Of a stretch of 64,000 nucleotides of DNA, positions 45,806 through 59,500 are shown piece after piece. Under the pieces are notes generated by a model. That model worked only from the letters and a program-made list of their open reading frames with translations. It was not told where the DNA came from and did not search any database. The DNA is from Prunella strophiata. Lineage: Eukaryota > Chordata > Aves > Passeriformes > Prunellidae. The stretch lies in assembly GCA_036583965.1 (NCBI GenBank), contig JAZBQD010000018.1:15788867-15852866 (forward strand), written 5' to 3'. Every line of letters begins with the position of its first letter. The stretch's first letter is position 1. A program made the position numbers and the translations under genes.

Positions 45806-46930
45806 CTCACAGAATCACGGAATGGTTGGGGTTGGAAGGGACCTCTGGAGCTCATCTAGTCTAACAGAACCTAGGGCAGGCTCCATGTGTTTGTGTCTAG
45901 GTGGGTTTCTGCAGAAAAGGACACTCTGCAACCTCCCTGGGCAGCAGTTTTAGATAGTGATCCCACTGTTCCTAACTCACCCCAGGATACCATTGGTCTT
46001 CTTGGCCAGAGGGGCACACACTGCTGGCTTGCATGGAACTTTTCCCCTGGACCTCCCAGGTCCTTCTCCTGAGGAAGAGCTGCTTTCTCTTCTTCTCTCC
46101 TGAAGAGCTGCTTTCCAGCAGGTCAGCCCCCAACCTGTACTGGTGTGTGGGATTATTCCTCACCAGGTGTAGGAACCTGCACTTACTTTTGATGAATTTC
46201 ATGAGGTTCCTCTCTGTCCAAGTCTCACTGAATTGTAGCACAAACTCTTGATGTATTAGCCATGCCTCCCAGTTTTGAATCATCCACAAACTTGCTTCTC
46301 TCCCTTCATCCAGATCATTGAACAAGTTCAGCAGGACCAGACCCAGCACTGACCCCTTGGAGAGCACTGCTGGCTGCAGGTCTCCAACCAGACTCTGCTC
46401 CAGATCACAACCCTCGGTTTCCCTCTTCTGACAACTTTAGTTTAAAACCCTCTTCACCATCCAGACAAGCCTATGGACAAAGATCTTTCCTTTCTCTGTC
46501 AGATGGATCCCCCAGTCCCTCACAGAGCAGATTTCTGAAGTGAGTCCCATGGTCTGAGCACCCAAACCCCTGCTGGCAGCAAAGGGAGTAGCTGGAGCTG
46601 CCTCAGCTCCAGCATCTTTCCTGCTGTGATGGATGTTTCCTTTTCAGTCTGCAGAGCAGTGAAGTGGTTTGGCAAGGGCACCTCAGCCTTTGGGAGAAGT
46701 CTCTTCCTCCTGCCAGTCCTTGCTGTTGCAAGCTTCCGTTCTTCAGCATTCTTTCCCCTGTCCCTTCTGGGTGTGCTGGGGTGGGAGGTTTTGGCTCTTT
46801 GGCTGTGGACTGTGAGTCTCCTGCAGCCTGTGCTTGGAACCAGTCCATCCAACTCTTTCCTACCACCTGCTGCAGGAGATCCAGCACCTTTGGCAGACAG
46901 GTCTGCTACCTGTGGCAGAAAGGTCTAGGC
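45806..46930 (-). mobile_element. CR1 LINE with ORF1 and reverse-transcriptase remnants
   Basis: Minus-strand element. From its 5' side (high coordinates), 46,490-46,930 encodes a CR1 ORF1 remnant (VPLPNHFTALQTEKE). Then 45,972-46,367 encodes a degraded reverse-transcriptase end (GSVLGLVLLNLFNDLDEG, followed by NNPTHQYRLGADLLESS). The terminus near 45,806 carries the usual 'cacagaatcacggaatggtt'. ORF1 and ORF2 parts are joined with most of ORF2 missing, so it is internally deleted and not active. Confidence 0.8.
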
Positions 46931-47318
46931 ACTGGCACTTAAGGGCTGGACATTTCAAATTGTTTAATCTTTTAAGATCCCAAAACATTCAGAATTTTTT
47001 CAGCTCAGCGGCCTTCAGGAGTTTACATATCTGCCAGGATTGGAGAGAGCAGATGAAGCAGAAGCTGAAAAGTTTGAAAAGCGTTTAAGCAACTAAAATG
47101 TGGTTGACAGCATCTCATGCTTCTCATTTAAATCATCAAAGATCCATTCTGTATTTCCCCTTTTTCCTCTTGCTCTTGCCATTGTTCTAATGAATGGACT
47201 TGGGAACAAAATATATTGTGTTTTTAAACCTTTGCTAGTTAAGGTTTAAATATGCCAATTTTATGAATGTAACCATGTAATGTGGGATTCTTGAGTTTTA
47301 AAATCCTCACATAAGAGC

Positions 47319-48194
47319 CATAGCCTGCTGGTGGTCCTCTGCTGCACCTTGATTGGAAAGGGAAGAGATGGTGTTGGCACACTTTTGTCTCAGCAATGAC
47401 AATTCCAAATGTTACCCTCTTTTGTACTGCCTGTTGTTCCTGCATTCTTTTAAAATCATTTTCATTAGAGTCCACTGTACTTGCAGTGACCAACTTGTTA
47501 GGTTGTCCACTCTTACTTTTCTGCTATTCATCAGACTCAGGTTTTCACCTCACTCTGCCCTCTTTTGAGGGCAGGCTTCATTGTTCTTCTTCATACTTCT
47601 TTGAAGGGGTTTTTGCACAGTTTTAGCTCAGAGGTTGAAAATATTTGCTCTTGCTGGCTCTTAGAGTGCTACTCTTAAGTGTATCTGTCCCACCTTTAAA
47701 GAGCTACAAACAGATACTGCTGTATCTGCCAGTGATACTTAGTTTCACTTAGCACTTTCTCACTGGTCCCAAGGGAATCCCTGCTGTTTCAGGAGTACAT
47801 TAGATGTGTTGCATTTATGAGGCTTTTGATTTTGGGTGGTGGTGGGTTTGTTTTGTAACTTCAAGAGGGGTTCATATAAAAACTGTTACTGATTTGGTTT
47901 CCTTGTTTTCTGGTAAAAGTGACGCATTGAGAATTTGGTTTAAAATGAGCATTGCCAGTGACTCAAGGCAGGTCTGGACAGTGCTCCTAGATGTGTTGGG
48001 TTATTCCAGAGTGCTCCCATGGCTGAGCACCACCAGGCCAGCAGCCACAAATGGTGATGAGTGCCTTTGCCCTCTGCTCTGTTATGGTGGCCTTGCTAAC
48101 ATGCATCACCTTCCCAGGAGTTTGTGTAAAGCTGGTCTCAGCAGCCTTGTTTCTGTATAATCTGAATTTATGAATGTGTGTTTTGCTTGCCGTA
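47319..48194 (+). repeat. 876-bp tandem duplication, copy 1
   Basis: Followed immediately by a near-identical copy at 48,195-49,066. Both begin catagcctgctggtgg, and a third partial occurrence (catagccctgctggtgg) follows copy 2. It lies entirely within LIN54 intron 1 and contains no recognisable gene. Confidence 0.95.
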
Positions 48195-49066
48195 CATAGC
48201 CTGCTGGTGGTCCTCTGCTGCACCTTGATTGGAAAGGGAAGAGATGGTGTTGGCACATTTTTGTCTCAGCAATGACAATTCCAAATGTTACCTCTTTTGT
48301 ACTGCCTGTTGTTCCTGCATTCTTTTAAAATCATTTTCATTAGAGTCCACTGTACTTGCAGTGAACAACTTGTTAGGTTGTCCACTCTTACTTTTCTGCT
48401 ATTCATCAGACTCAGGTTTCACCTCACTCTGCCCTCTTTTGAGGGCAGGCTTCATTGTTCTTCTTCGTACTTCTTTGAAGGGGTTTTTGCACAGTTTTAG
48501 CTCAGAGGTTGAAAATATTTGCTCTAGCTGGCTCTTAGAGTGCTACTCTTAAGTGTATCTGTCCCACCTTTAAAGAGCTACAAACAGATACTGCTGTATC
48601 TGCCAGTGATACTTAGTTTCACTTAGCACTTTCTTACTGGTCCCAAGGGAATCCCTGCTGTTTCAGGAGTACATTAGATGTGTTGCATTTATGAGGCTTT
48701 TGATTTTGGGTGGTGTGGGTTTGTTTTGTACTTCAAGAGGGGTTCATATAAAAACTGTTACTGATTTGGTTTCCTTGTTTTCTGGTGAAAGTGACGCTTG
48801 AGAATTTGGTTTAAAAATGAGCATTGCCAGTGACTCAAGGCAGGTCTGGACAGTGCTCCTAGATGTGTTGGGTTATTCCAGAGTGCTCCCATGGCTGAGC
48901 ACCACCAGGCCAGCAGCCACAAATGGTGATGAGTGCCTTTGCCCTCTGCTCTGTTATGGTGGCCTTGCTAACATGCATCACCTTCCCAGGAGTTTGTGTA
49001 AAGCTGGTCTCAGCAGCCTTGTTTCTGTATAATCTGAATTTATGAATGTGTGTTTTGCTTGCCGTA
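48195..49066 (+). repeat. Tandem duplication, copy 2 (872 bp)
   Basis: Differs from copy 1 at roughly a dozen places, about half of them single-base or short indels (for example taccctctttt/tacctctttt, ttttcacc/tttcacc, gtaacttc/gtacttc, gcattgag/gcttgag) and the rest substitutions. Confidence 0.95.
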
Positions 49067-52000
49067 CATAGCCCTGCTGGTGGTTTTGTAACCTGTCACC
49101 CTGCTCGAACTGCTCATGGTTGCAGGCAGGAAGGTTGGCTACTCTTAGTGAAATGGAGACATTTCTGCATGTAATAAAATGCAGTTATTGTAAAGTACAA
49201 TAACTTTTTATGTCTTGCATTTTGTTTACTGCTTTGTAGATCACTGTGCTTAATTATATTGATTTTAACTTTTTTTTATTTTCCTGTTTAGTGTGGCTGT
49301 TCTGGTATTTTATCAACAAAGACCTTAATATGATTGATCGCAATACTTTTAACAGAGTTTCTTAGAGATTTTGCAGTTACATGCTAGTGATGGAGAAAAA
49401 AGATCAAAATTCACAGATACCTGTGAGACACCATTCTGTATTTTTGCCTACAATCCTGATCTTCTTTATCCTCTTCCTTACAAATCCTCTTTATCCTTTA
49501 CACCATCATATATATATTTTTCTTCCTGAATATCAAGAATAGGAGTCTGTTTTATGAGTGAGATGATCACAGGTGGTTTGCTCAAGCTGAGAGTTTGTTC
49601 CTCTCCTTACCATACCTAGCACTTTTCAAAGTTGTTGGTCCAGGACTTTGCTGACAATATGCTTTTGTCTCTAACTTTTTTTTTATGTATTTGGCTGGTT
49701 GGGTGTTCTGAGCTAGCTGTGTTTACAAATCTTCATTATGTGAATTTTTCGGTGAACTTTTATTTAATTGTTTGGACTTTTTTTAGGCTAAAATTATCTG
49801 TTTAGTAATCTGAACCTAGGATATTTGCTGAGTTTCCCAGTCTGAAGCTTAAACACTTGCTCGGTCTAGATTGGTTTTTTCCTTCAGGCTTTGAGTAAAC
49901 ACATAGTGACTCATCTTTTCAAGGGGTTGTAGTTAGAGCTTGTGCATTATTCAGCACTCAAAACATAGTTGCTGAAGTGAAGGAAACTTTCAAGGGTTTA
50001 AATAGTTAAAACCATTTGCTACCCTTTCTTGACGATCTCAGGGCTGTTAGGATCTTAAAAGAGGTTGGCACGCTTTTACGCTTTTACTATTGGTAATCGC
50101 TTTAGTGGAGGAGCTGGAAAAATGGAAACTGTATAAAAGCATTAGTAAAATATAAACAGCTGAACTATTGAGAAATCCTGGCTAGATACCAAGAAGTAAA
50201 AATCTGCAGGGATGTTGAAGTTGCCTTTGACAGGAGCTTCTGGTATAGCCAGGATGAAATTTTCATTGTTGCCTTTCATGTATCTATTCCAGTCATGTCC
50301 AACCTGCAGTGAAGAAATAGAGGCCAGTGAGTTGTGTTATGGTTCTTTTTTGCTGTTGTTGAGCACACTAATCTGAATACAATAATGGAAGCTAAGTTTA
50401 AAATGAGCCAATAACTGCAAAATCTTCCTATGTGGTTGCCATACTGTTCATCCAGTAATTGTGAGTAGTGTTTCTTTCCTTTTCACTTCTCATTTTGATT
50501 CCAGACTAGATATGATATATTTCTTTTTCTTCTGCATTCTGACTTGCTAGTGGTTAGTTTGGACTCAAAATGCTGTTTAAAAGCCTGACTCCATGTATTT
50601 TAATGTAAAAATGCTGTCAACTAGATAGAGGTATTTAAAAAGCACTTACTGCTTTGTAACATAACCAAATGGCAAGGATAAAGAATTGAAGTAACTAATG
50701 AACTATAAAACTACTTAGATATATTTAAGTATTTTATGATCATACTGTTAAAAGAATGGCCTTTCTTCTTGGGAAAAACATGTACAAATGGAAACAAAAA
50801 ACAAGTTATTTAAAAACTATTTGTAATTACAGAGTGAGGTGATTTTCCCATTGTCTGATTTAGATGATTGTCTCCTTTTCAAACTTGGAGGCAATCATTA
50901 CATGGATTGTGCTTGACACTAGGAGTCTAACTTCTGCATCCAAGCCCTACATGCATATTAGTATAGAAGAGAACGATGCTTTGGTTTGAGGTTTATTTTT
51001 TGTGTGTCTGAAATAGTTTGAAGTTTTACTGTCTGAGCCGCAAGCCTTTGCAAGTTGCTGAGGTGACAGTCAAGTGACACAGCTCAGCAGAAGACCTAGT
51101 GACATTAACATACGCTGTCCTCAAAAACAGTCTACTTTTGAGTAATCATCTCTGCAGTTAACCTATTTGACTTTAAGGCAGCAATATGATACTATTACTA
51201 ATGTGTCCCTTGGAGTTGGCTGTTTTGTCTGGGGCTGCTTACCAGGGCTGGCATCACTGTGCAGGCATTACTGGGGGACAAATGCTTTCCACAGGAGGTA
51301 TTTCTGGCAGTGACATCAGATAACTTTGTATCTTTAAATGCCTGCCAATAAGTGAGCCGTGAGTTTGCCTGTCAGTGGAGTTCTTTCAGAGCTCGGGCTT
51401 CTTGAGTGTCAGGGCAGTTTGGTCTGCTTGGCCCTCTGAGGTGAGAGGGGTCACGGTGGCACCCTTGGCAATGAGGGAGGCCAGGACTGCTCCAGCATAG
51501 TCTCTGTATGGAAACTGTAACTCTAGCAGGGCTTTTTTCCACAGTCCTTCCACCTTGTGGGTGAAATGCAGCTGTTCTGTAGTTAGCTGCTGTACAAAAC
51601 AGGCCCACACTCACTCCAGAGAAAATAATGTCCCTTCGGCATTTGGTCAGTGTTTTCACTGGCACGGTTCCTCATGAATTAGTATTAAAACTCAGCTCTG
51701 CTTTTCCTAGCAAGTAGGAAACAGAATTTGCAAGGGTTTTGTCCCCTTGTGCTTATAATTAGTACTCAGGAGCATGCAGGCAGACCCACGTGGTGTGCTC
51801 ACCCACCCAGGGCCCAAGTGTGCTCATGGGGTCAGCAAGTGCAGAAAATGCCTTATTAAGCTGATCTGTTTTCAGACCCTTGACACTGATACTGCTTTAG
51901 GGGAATAGTACAGTGTGACCATTTCCAGCAGTGTCTGTAAGGTTTCTCAAGTGGAAGTGACTCTGGCTTTGAATCTCACTGCAGGGGTTTGTTTAATATA

Positions 52001-52765
52001 TAATTTGGGTACTCTTAAAAAAATTCCTTTTTTTTTTTTCATACGGTGTGTTATTTGTTTTGAGTTTAGAACACCTTTCAAATGAATCGTGAATTTGTGT
52101 GTTGTATTTTCTGGTGAGTATTGAGGTAAAAAAAAATTACTGAGCTCTTCTTTTCATAGCCAGCATCAAGGGATGATCTCTTCATCTTGTGAGTGGCAGG
52201 GCTTTAGCTTGATCCTGTGGTAGGTGGCTGTTGATTGAGCTTTTGGGGTTGTTTAAGTCCATCACTGAACAGTCATTTATTTTTCTGAGATTTCCAAAAT
52301 GAAAATTTGGCAAGAATGTTACATCTGGTATGGATAACAAGCCTCTTGAGCAAGATAACCTGCTAATCAGTGTTGGCATGTATGAGAAGACATCATCATC
52401 TATTAGATTTTTTAAAGCTGTTTAACTTTTGCTTTATACTTCAGTGACTTTAAAGGTCTGTGCCCATATTTTCAGGGGGGAAACAGTCCTTCTTTGGGTA
52501 CTGTGGTGGGTGTGAAGGAGTGGACTGGTAATGCCTTCATTTGACTTTAGTGAATGATATTGTAAAGGTTTGATGTAAGCTGATTACTGGGACTAAATTC
52601 AGCTTAGCGTTACATTTCCGTAGAGGTTTTTTTCCCATGATATCCCTCCTGTGCATGCAGAATAATTTCAGTCTGAAAAAATTCTATTGTATTTTCTTCT
52701 TTGGTAATATTATTCATAAAGCTTTGAAAAGATGTGTTTTCTGGAAGCCAATAACTGTTTAAAAT
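49067..52765. other. Distal LIN54 intron 1, nothing recognised
   Basis: AT-rich intronic sequence without a supported gene or transposon. The short overlapping minus-strand frames at 51,372-51,665 lack splice support. Confidence 0.5.
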
Positions 52766-52807
52766 ATTGCAGTACCTGCTCCTGCCATCACTGCCACAGC
52801 TACTACA

Positions 52808-53500
52808 ATGGAGGTGGTTTCAGCAGAGGTGAACAGCTTGCTCCCTGAGGAGATCATGGACACCGGCATAGCTCTGGTGGAAGATGACAGCATCGAGGCT
52901 GTTATCGTGTCGTCGCCGATGGGAGAGTCTATTCCCATGGAAACAGAACTGGAAGAAATAGTCAACATCAGCACCACCAGCGACTCCTCAGCCACAACTA
53001 CAGCCACAGTCACCACGGAATCGGTTCCTGCGCCCAGCAGCCACTCAGGAGATGCAGCACTGACCACCACAGCCCCAAGCCCTGATGTGAATGCAGCTGT
53101 AAAGCCTGCCTTTCCAGGTGGCCTCCATAAACTTGGTGCTCAGACCCCTGTCACTATCTCAGCTAACCAGATTATTCTGAACAAGGCCACTGATATTAAA
53201 ATAGGCAGTCAGAGTATTAAACCAGATGGGCAAAAGCTGATTGTAACAACTTTGGGCAAGTCTGGCCAGCCTATTGTTCTAGCATTACCCCACAGCCAGC
53301 TCCCGCAGTCGCAGAAGGCCGTGTCCCAAGCCCAGGGTGGAGACTCCAAGGTACAAGGCCAGCAGATCAAAGTTGTCATTGGAGGTCGGTCGGAAGTGAA
53401 ACCTGTGGTGGGTGTCTCAGCTTTGACGCAGGGAAGTCAGCTGATAAACACTGCGGCCCAGCCCTCTGTCTTGCAGTCCCAGCAAGTAAAAACAGTACAG
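52808..53500 (+). CDS. LIN54: LIN54 first coding exon
   Basis: The exon begins at 52,773 after acceptor attgcag, leaving 35 bases of 5' UTR. 231 codons run to ...QQVKTVQ. Donor gtaaaa, phase 0. Acidic N-terminus followed by a Thr/Ala/Ser-rich linker. Confidence 0.97.
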
Positions 53501-56500
53501 GTAAAATGAGTTATGCTGATGCAACATCTTAAAACCAGTTCTGTTGCTGCAATTGTTGTCTGTTTTCTGCACTGATTGACACACTGTTGCTTTCAGCCTT
53601 TGCATTTATTCTTTGTATTAAAAAATACAATGCTGCTCTTAGCCCATGCTTTCATCTGTGGATGCATTTGCCATTCTATGCTGTTTGCCTCTAGCTACTG
53701 TCTAGAAACTTAGGGTTTGCCTCAGAGAAAGTGAACTATTCAGTAGATTGAAGATAATTTTCTCGTTATTTCATTTTATAAAAATAAATTCAAACTTTCA
53801 GGAAGACTGAATTCAACTTTATATGCCTGTTGTTGTTTATTCAAAGTATACACTCCTTTATGGAAGAGTAACTTCTGCCTATTACGTTCAGTTTATTTAA
53901 ATAAACTCTCTGAAAAAGCTTCTAGCATCTGAAAAAGAACAGAAGAGGGTGTATCTTGTCTGCCTCAAATCTAGTTATCATAAGCTGAACATTCAAGGTT
54001 TTGTTCCCAGTCTCTGGCATGGATCTTGAGATATTTGAAACCACAGAGAATCTGCTTGGATCTGAAAATGTGTTGAAAAGACTTGGGTTATGACCCAAAG
54101 GGTCTGATTCTTATCTGTTACGTGGCAGAACTAAATGTGAGTGACTTTGTTCTATTGGCAGTGAGGCAGAAATGAGACTTCTTAAAGTGAAGGACAAGTA
54201 GAGCTCAATGCAGATTATAATGGGAAAATGTTTATTTTACTGTCTAAATGAAATGAGAAATTAAATTCATAAGTTTGCTATTAGAAATAATCAGCTGCAC
54301 ATAAAAATGACAAAGTTTAAAGAATTTTATTAGCCAGATGTTCCTTGATTAGTATTTCATGGCAGGTGAATAAGATCAATTCTGAGTATTTTCTTTAAAG
54401 TTGCAGATGATTCCTGCACCAATTTCTACTTTCTGCTTTTTTGTTGCTACATCATACCTGGAAACATATTTAACAATGGCCATATGAAACATAAATGATT
54501 GTCACTATAATTTTCAAGAAAGTCTGCTCTTTAGTCATCATAAGAACATTTAAGAGTGGATCAGTTCCTGTTACTTGGCTTCATTATTCACTGCCAAGTG
54601 ACAGATACAGGAAACTGAGGAGAATGACTTAGCTGTGATGTGGATTTTCCTTGCATGAGATGATTTGTGCTCTCAGTGACTGAAATCAGTGGCTTGGCCA
54701 TCGACCTCTGTGATTTGCTATTGGGAGTTCTATGCATTCCTTAGCAGAAGCTCTTACTAATAGACTTGCATCCGTTTTTAAATCTTGTTAATTGCAGTTT
54801 GGGTAAATTTGTTTTGTTGTGCTTTCTTTTTCTTGAGCCATTGGTTCCCTTTGCAAAACAGGTTGAATTGTTAGTACTTGACATTCCTTTTTTCCACAAG
54901 GAGAGGAGGAAGTAGAAATGAAAAGCAAAAAGACAAGGTTAGCACCCGATACTTGCAGGGGAAATGATTGCATTAGCACTTCACAGACAGTGCTTTTCCC
55001 TGTAGTAAATTTCTGAAGTATCAGAGTGACATATGGGGCTGGGTGAGAGATTCTGGCTCTACTCTACCCTGAATGACAGGGGAGGTAACCCCCACCTTGA
55101 GTCCCTGTCTTAGAAAATGAAGTGATTCATTTACCCCCTCACCCTGAACGAGCCCCTTACTCTTTCAGTGAGTGGAAAAGGAGGCTGTGAATGCCTCCCT
55201 GACTCCCCGTGAGTCTTGTGTAATTTATCTCTTGTGAATCAGGTATTTCAGATGGAGGGCTGCACAAGACTTGGTGCTGAGAATGAACTGGTACAGATTA
55301 GATGAGAAAGAGCTCTTATTAGTTCTTGTGGTCACTATCACTAAAGGCTTTGCATATAATTAGAGAAACTCAATTGCCTTGGCATCTAATCTAATCTTGT
55401 AATCTAATTGTGATAGTTAAGTCTCAGCACCTGAGGCATAATTGGTAGAGTTCAGCAAAATGTTTCTTGGAATTTGACTCCTTCTTCGCTTACATTTCTA
55501 GATGTATGAGACTGTGAGGTGTTAAGTGTGGCAGGGCCTTTGGCCTCATCGATATCCAGAGGTTAATTACTGTCCTTACAGCAGCTTGTCCTGATATAGT
55601 TGAAACTAGTGCCATGGATGTGTGAAAAAAAACTGCTGGGCAAGTACATCTGCTTTCAGCCTGTGGCTTCTGCCTGCCTACAGCCTTAAAAGTGGTGGTG
55701 TACCTGCTGCTCTGCTGCTCTAGTCCAGGTTTATGAAGCAGGAGTTTGGCCTTGCACATGACTCTGAGCCAGGTGTCCAGACACATCACCATGGCTGCTG
55801 TGCAGTCTGCCTTGTGCTTGTTTAGGTGTGGTAACTGGCTCTGGTTTTGACAGTGTCCATAGCATTGCTGCTACCACGGCAAGGCAGCTGCTAAGCCATT
55901 GTTGTGGCTTTATTTCATCATTGAAAAGGGACTTTGTGCACTCCCTAACCTCAAACTTCCATTCCTAGCTCAGTTTCTTCATCTCTGAAAGTAAGGTGTT
56001 CTTTTCTATTTCTAGAATCCCTGATTTTTCATACTATGCCAAATATAAATGACATAGGGAGTGGGTACATGGACAGGCTCCCAACAGGTCATCTAGGGAG
56101 TGGATTTATAGTGTATCAGCTCCTTTGTGGTAGCTGACTATATGGCTATCCAGCAGTAAATGAGAGGTACAAGTGTGTCTATTTCTGTATGAATAGAACT
56201 GAGTCTGAAAACAAAGTCCAGCCATATGAACTTGCTAGTTCATCTTTAGGTGGAGAGTGTTCAGGAAGACAGAACTTGACCCTTGAAGTCAAGTTGCCTG
56301 CAGGAAAATCTCTTGACTTCTGTAGGGGAAGGAAGGTTGGTGTGCACTTCTCAATATAATAACATTGCTATGGAAGAGCTTGTTGCTCCAGGGAATATAT
56401 TTGCAGTCTAACTCAAAGTAACTTGGAGAGGGCATGCTTAGCTTACATAGGCAGGGGCATAATGTTAAGCTCCTTGTGATCAGTACAGGCAATGGCAGAG

Positions 56501-59500
56501 TGCTCCAGAGAACTTGTCCATTTTGAAGTACCAAAGGGGCATCTTGATTATTTCCTCTGGCTTCTCCAGTCTTTACTGAAATGGGCAGTGAGTTTCTCAG
56601 TGGTGCCAAGAAGCTTCTCCCTGGTGGCTGGGGTTATCCAGTGCCATAAACCTCAGTAAGGTTTGCTTGGCAGCAGATAGGGGCAGGAGTGCTGTTCCTC
56701 ATTTATAACCAACCACATTTGTCTTGCTGTTTCCTAAGCCCTGAGGGGATTCACTTGTTTATTAGACCTCCCTCTTTGTAGGCAAACAATTCAGCTAAAA
56801 AGCAGGGCCAAATTTATTTGAGGAGGATACTGAAAGTCCAGTATGAGGGAAGCAGGGCTGCTTGTGTTGACCTGTTATTTTGGGATTTTTAAGTTTTTTT
56901 CTGAAATTGTCTTAATGGTTGGTGGTATTTTACACACATTCATGTAAGTCATTTAAGCACATTTATTGACTGTTACTGGGAAACAACTGCTGTTATCCAG
57001 AGCTGGCTGTTCCTGCTGAGTGCTCATCATGTTCTGAGCCAGACTTAGCTCTCACTTCAGAGAAAAAGCAATAGCAGTTGAGTTGCAATAATACCTTATG
57101 GCAAGGTAAGATTAATTTAAGCAAAACAGAAATCTCAGATCAAGCAGATGAAATGTGTGGAATTGACCAGAAATTAAAGTGTGTCCAAGCTGAGAAAAAA
57201 CATTATGGATAAAATGCCTGCTCCTATATCAGCTGTATATGTGCTAAGATAATTGAATCCTTGAAATGTACAAGTGGCTTTGAGCTTAATATGTGAGCAG
57301 GGCTGTGAATGAAGCTTCCTTCTTCTAAGCAACTTTTGTTTCAAAGTTTTAGTTAATATATTTCCAAAAAGAAAAGGTTTATTTCTCCTCTGTTTCATTT
57401 TAAAGCCTTGACAATTGTATATCACCCATAAAGCACCTGCTGTGCCTGAGGAGCAGCATATTTGTTCTGAGATGGAGCTTTCCTCTGAGGAGCACTTGTA
57501 GGGTAACTGTGGAGCAGCATGTGGCTTCCTTTAAATGAGATCCATTCTCTGGTGGTGCCTGGTGTCAGAGCTGCTCCTTGCTGCCTTCCCTGGCTGGGTG
57601 TAGCTCGGGCACACAGAGGTGCCCTTGGCTTTCCACAGCAGCCTGGAGGGCTCCAGTGCCATAGCAGAGGGGAGCTCCAGCTTCCCTGGCTGTGCTGTGA
57701 CTGCTGCTGGGAGCTGGGGCAGCCTCACGTGTGCTTTTTGTGGAGCAGCTGAGGAATTGTTATGTGCTGCTGAATACTTGAATGTTTTTGCCTTATGTGG
57801 TTGTAAAAAAGGTGTTTTCAGGCAACAAATTCTATAGATAGGCTTTTGTGGAGGAAACCATCACTTTTAGCCTACTCAATTGCTTCATTTAAGCATTTGT
57901 AACTTTCTCAGGCTGTCGAAAGTAGCTGTCAGCTCTGTATCTTTGCACATCAGGCAGATTTCTGGTTTAGCTGCTTGAGTAAGAAAGGTGGCTCTGTGCC
58001 CTTGAGAGCTGGCTCCCCACGTGGATGTTAATGTTGTGCCTCTCTGATATGGCTGGTGCCCATGGGATGTGGTGGAGGAGAGGCAGGATGTGCCTCACCT
58101 CTGGGGTGGGCAGGTGTAAAGGCTTCAGTAAATGTGAGCACACAGCCTTCCAGCTTGCTCACATAGACTCAGGCCACATCCACAGGCAGCCCCTGCAGTC
58201 AGCAGGTTAAAAGCCTTTGGAAAAAGTCAGCCTCTAAATTGAACTATTCACTAGCTGGGTGCCAATGTATAAAAACTGTTGGAATAAATGCATCTGGTAG
58301 TTAACTTCTCTCAGTGTGGAAGGGGAGAAAAATCTTCTTTAAAACTTTTAAGACTATATTCTCCTGCTTACGAAGATTTCAAGCTTAAGTGATCTGTCAT
58401 TGAATTGCTGTACATGTTCTTGGTCCAGCTGCATTTCAGGAGACTGGATTGCAATAGATCCCCTTGTACCTGGAGGTAGCCAACTGATTTGTTCTTGGCT
58501 AGTGAGTACTCAAAACTTGCAGGCACTGATGATCCATGTACTTTCGGGGAACTGTTACAGAAAGCATTTTCCCCATTTGCAAAACAAGTGTGCTGCTATG
58601 TCAAAATGGTCAAGAGATGTTTCAGAGCAGTAGTGGTCATATTTAAATCACTAGGGACAAGTTTTGTCCTGGTTGGCTGGAAAAGAATTGACTTCATTTA
58701 AAGCTTCAAATACTGAGAGTTGTGCAATTAATTTTAACATTTTTATGTAGACCAACCACACATAAGAAATAATTTCAGCATCTTGAAGATGAGACATTTT
58801 CACAGAGAGGTATCTTCTGAAAGAGCTGAGAGAGATTTGGCTATCCTACTTTGGTAGCTGGCATTCTGAAGTGTCAAGGATAATCTCCTAGTTCCTTCCA
58901 TAAGGAGAAGTGGAGATGAAATGCAAGATACACAGTTATTCTTCTAATTATGTGTGCAAGTATTGCCCTTTTTATTTTTTAATGTACTTAACAATACAAT
59001 AATTTAGATCCAAAATGCTCAAGTTACTTTAGATCTTTTTTCCTCCATCTTTTAGATTGCGAAGAAGACTCGAACCCCAACTTCTGGCCCGGTGATCACC
59101 AAGCTGATATTTGCAAAACCAATCAATAGCAAAGCTGTTACAGGGCAGACCACTCAAGTGTCACCAGTCATTGCAGGTTGTACTACTTTGACTTGTTTTG
59201 CTTTGCCATTTTTTAAAGGCTTTTCAAAGAAATGGTAATTGTAGAAATTCTTCTGTCTCAACACTTTTACTGTAGTTTCTGTCAAAGTACCTCAAGCAAT
59301 TGAAAAAAAAAATCAGAAAACTTTTTTGGTCAAAGCAGATAAATGCAGTTGTTGGTACCTTTATACTTGGCTCGTTTAGAATAGTCTTGGTAATTGCAGT
59401 GTTGCTTTTACTACAAGGTACTTTTACTTCATTGATTTTGGGGAGGAGAAAAAAAATACCCCCGAGCCACAGAAAAGATTACTTGAGGAACAGAAAGTAT

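Larger units (their letters stand above)
36153..52772 (+). other. LIN54: LIN54 intron 1
   Basis: About 16.6 kb from the first donor to the acceptor attgcag at 52,766-52,772. It holds CR1 pieces, the 876-bp tandem duplication, A/T runs (near 42,341, 42,421-42,438, 45,485-45,503) and one cryptic-exon candidate. No other gene is seen. Confidence 0.7.

Noticed and set aside
47239..48552. Pair of similar open frames in LIN54 intron 1 that look like paralogous small proteins
   Set aside because: Their similarity comes from the 876-bp DNA duplication; frames differ between copies because of indels, so coding constraint is absent.
52759..53070. 103-codon minus-strand frame opposite the LIN54 first coding exon
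   Set aside because: Antisense shadow of the LIN54 Ser/Thr-rich coding sequence.
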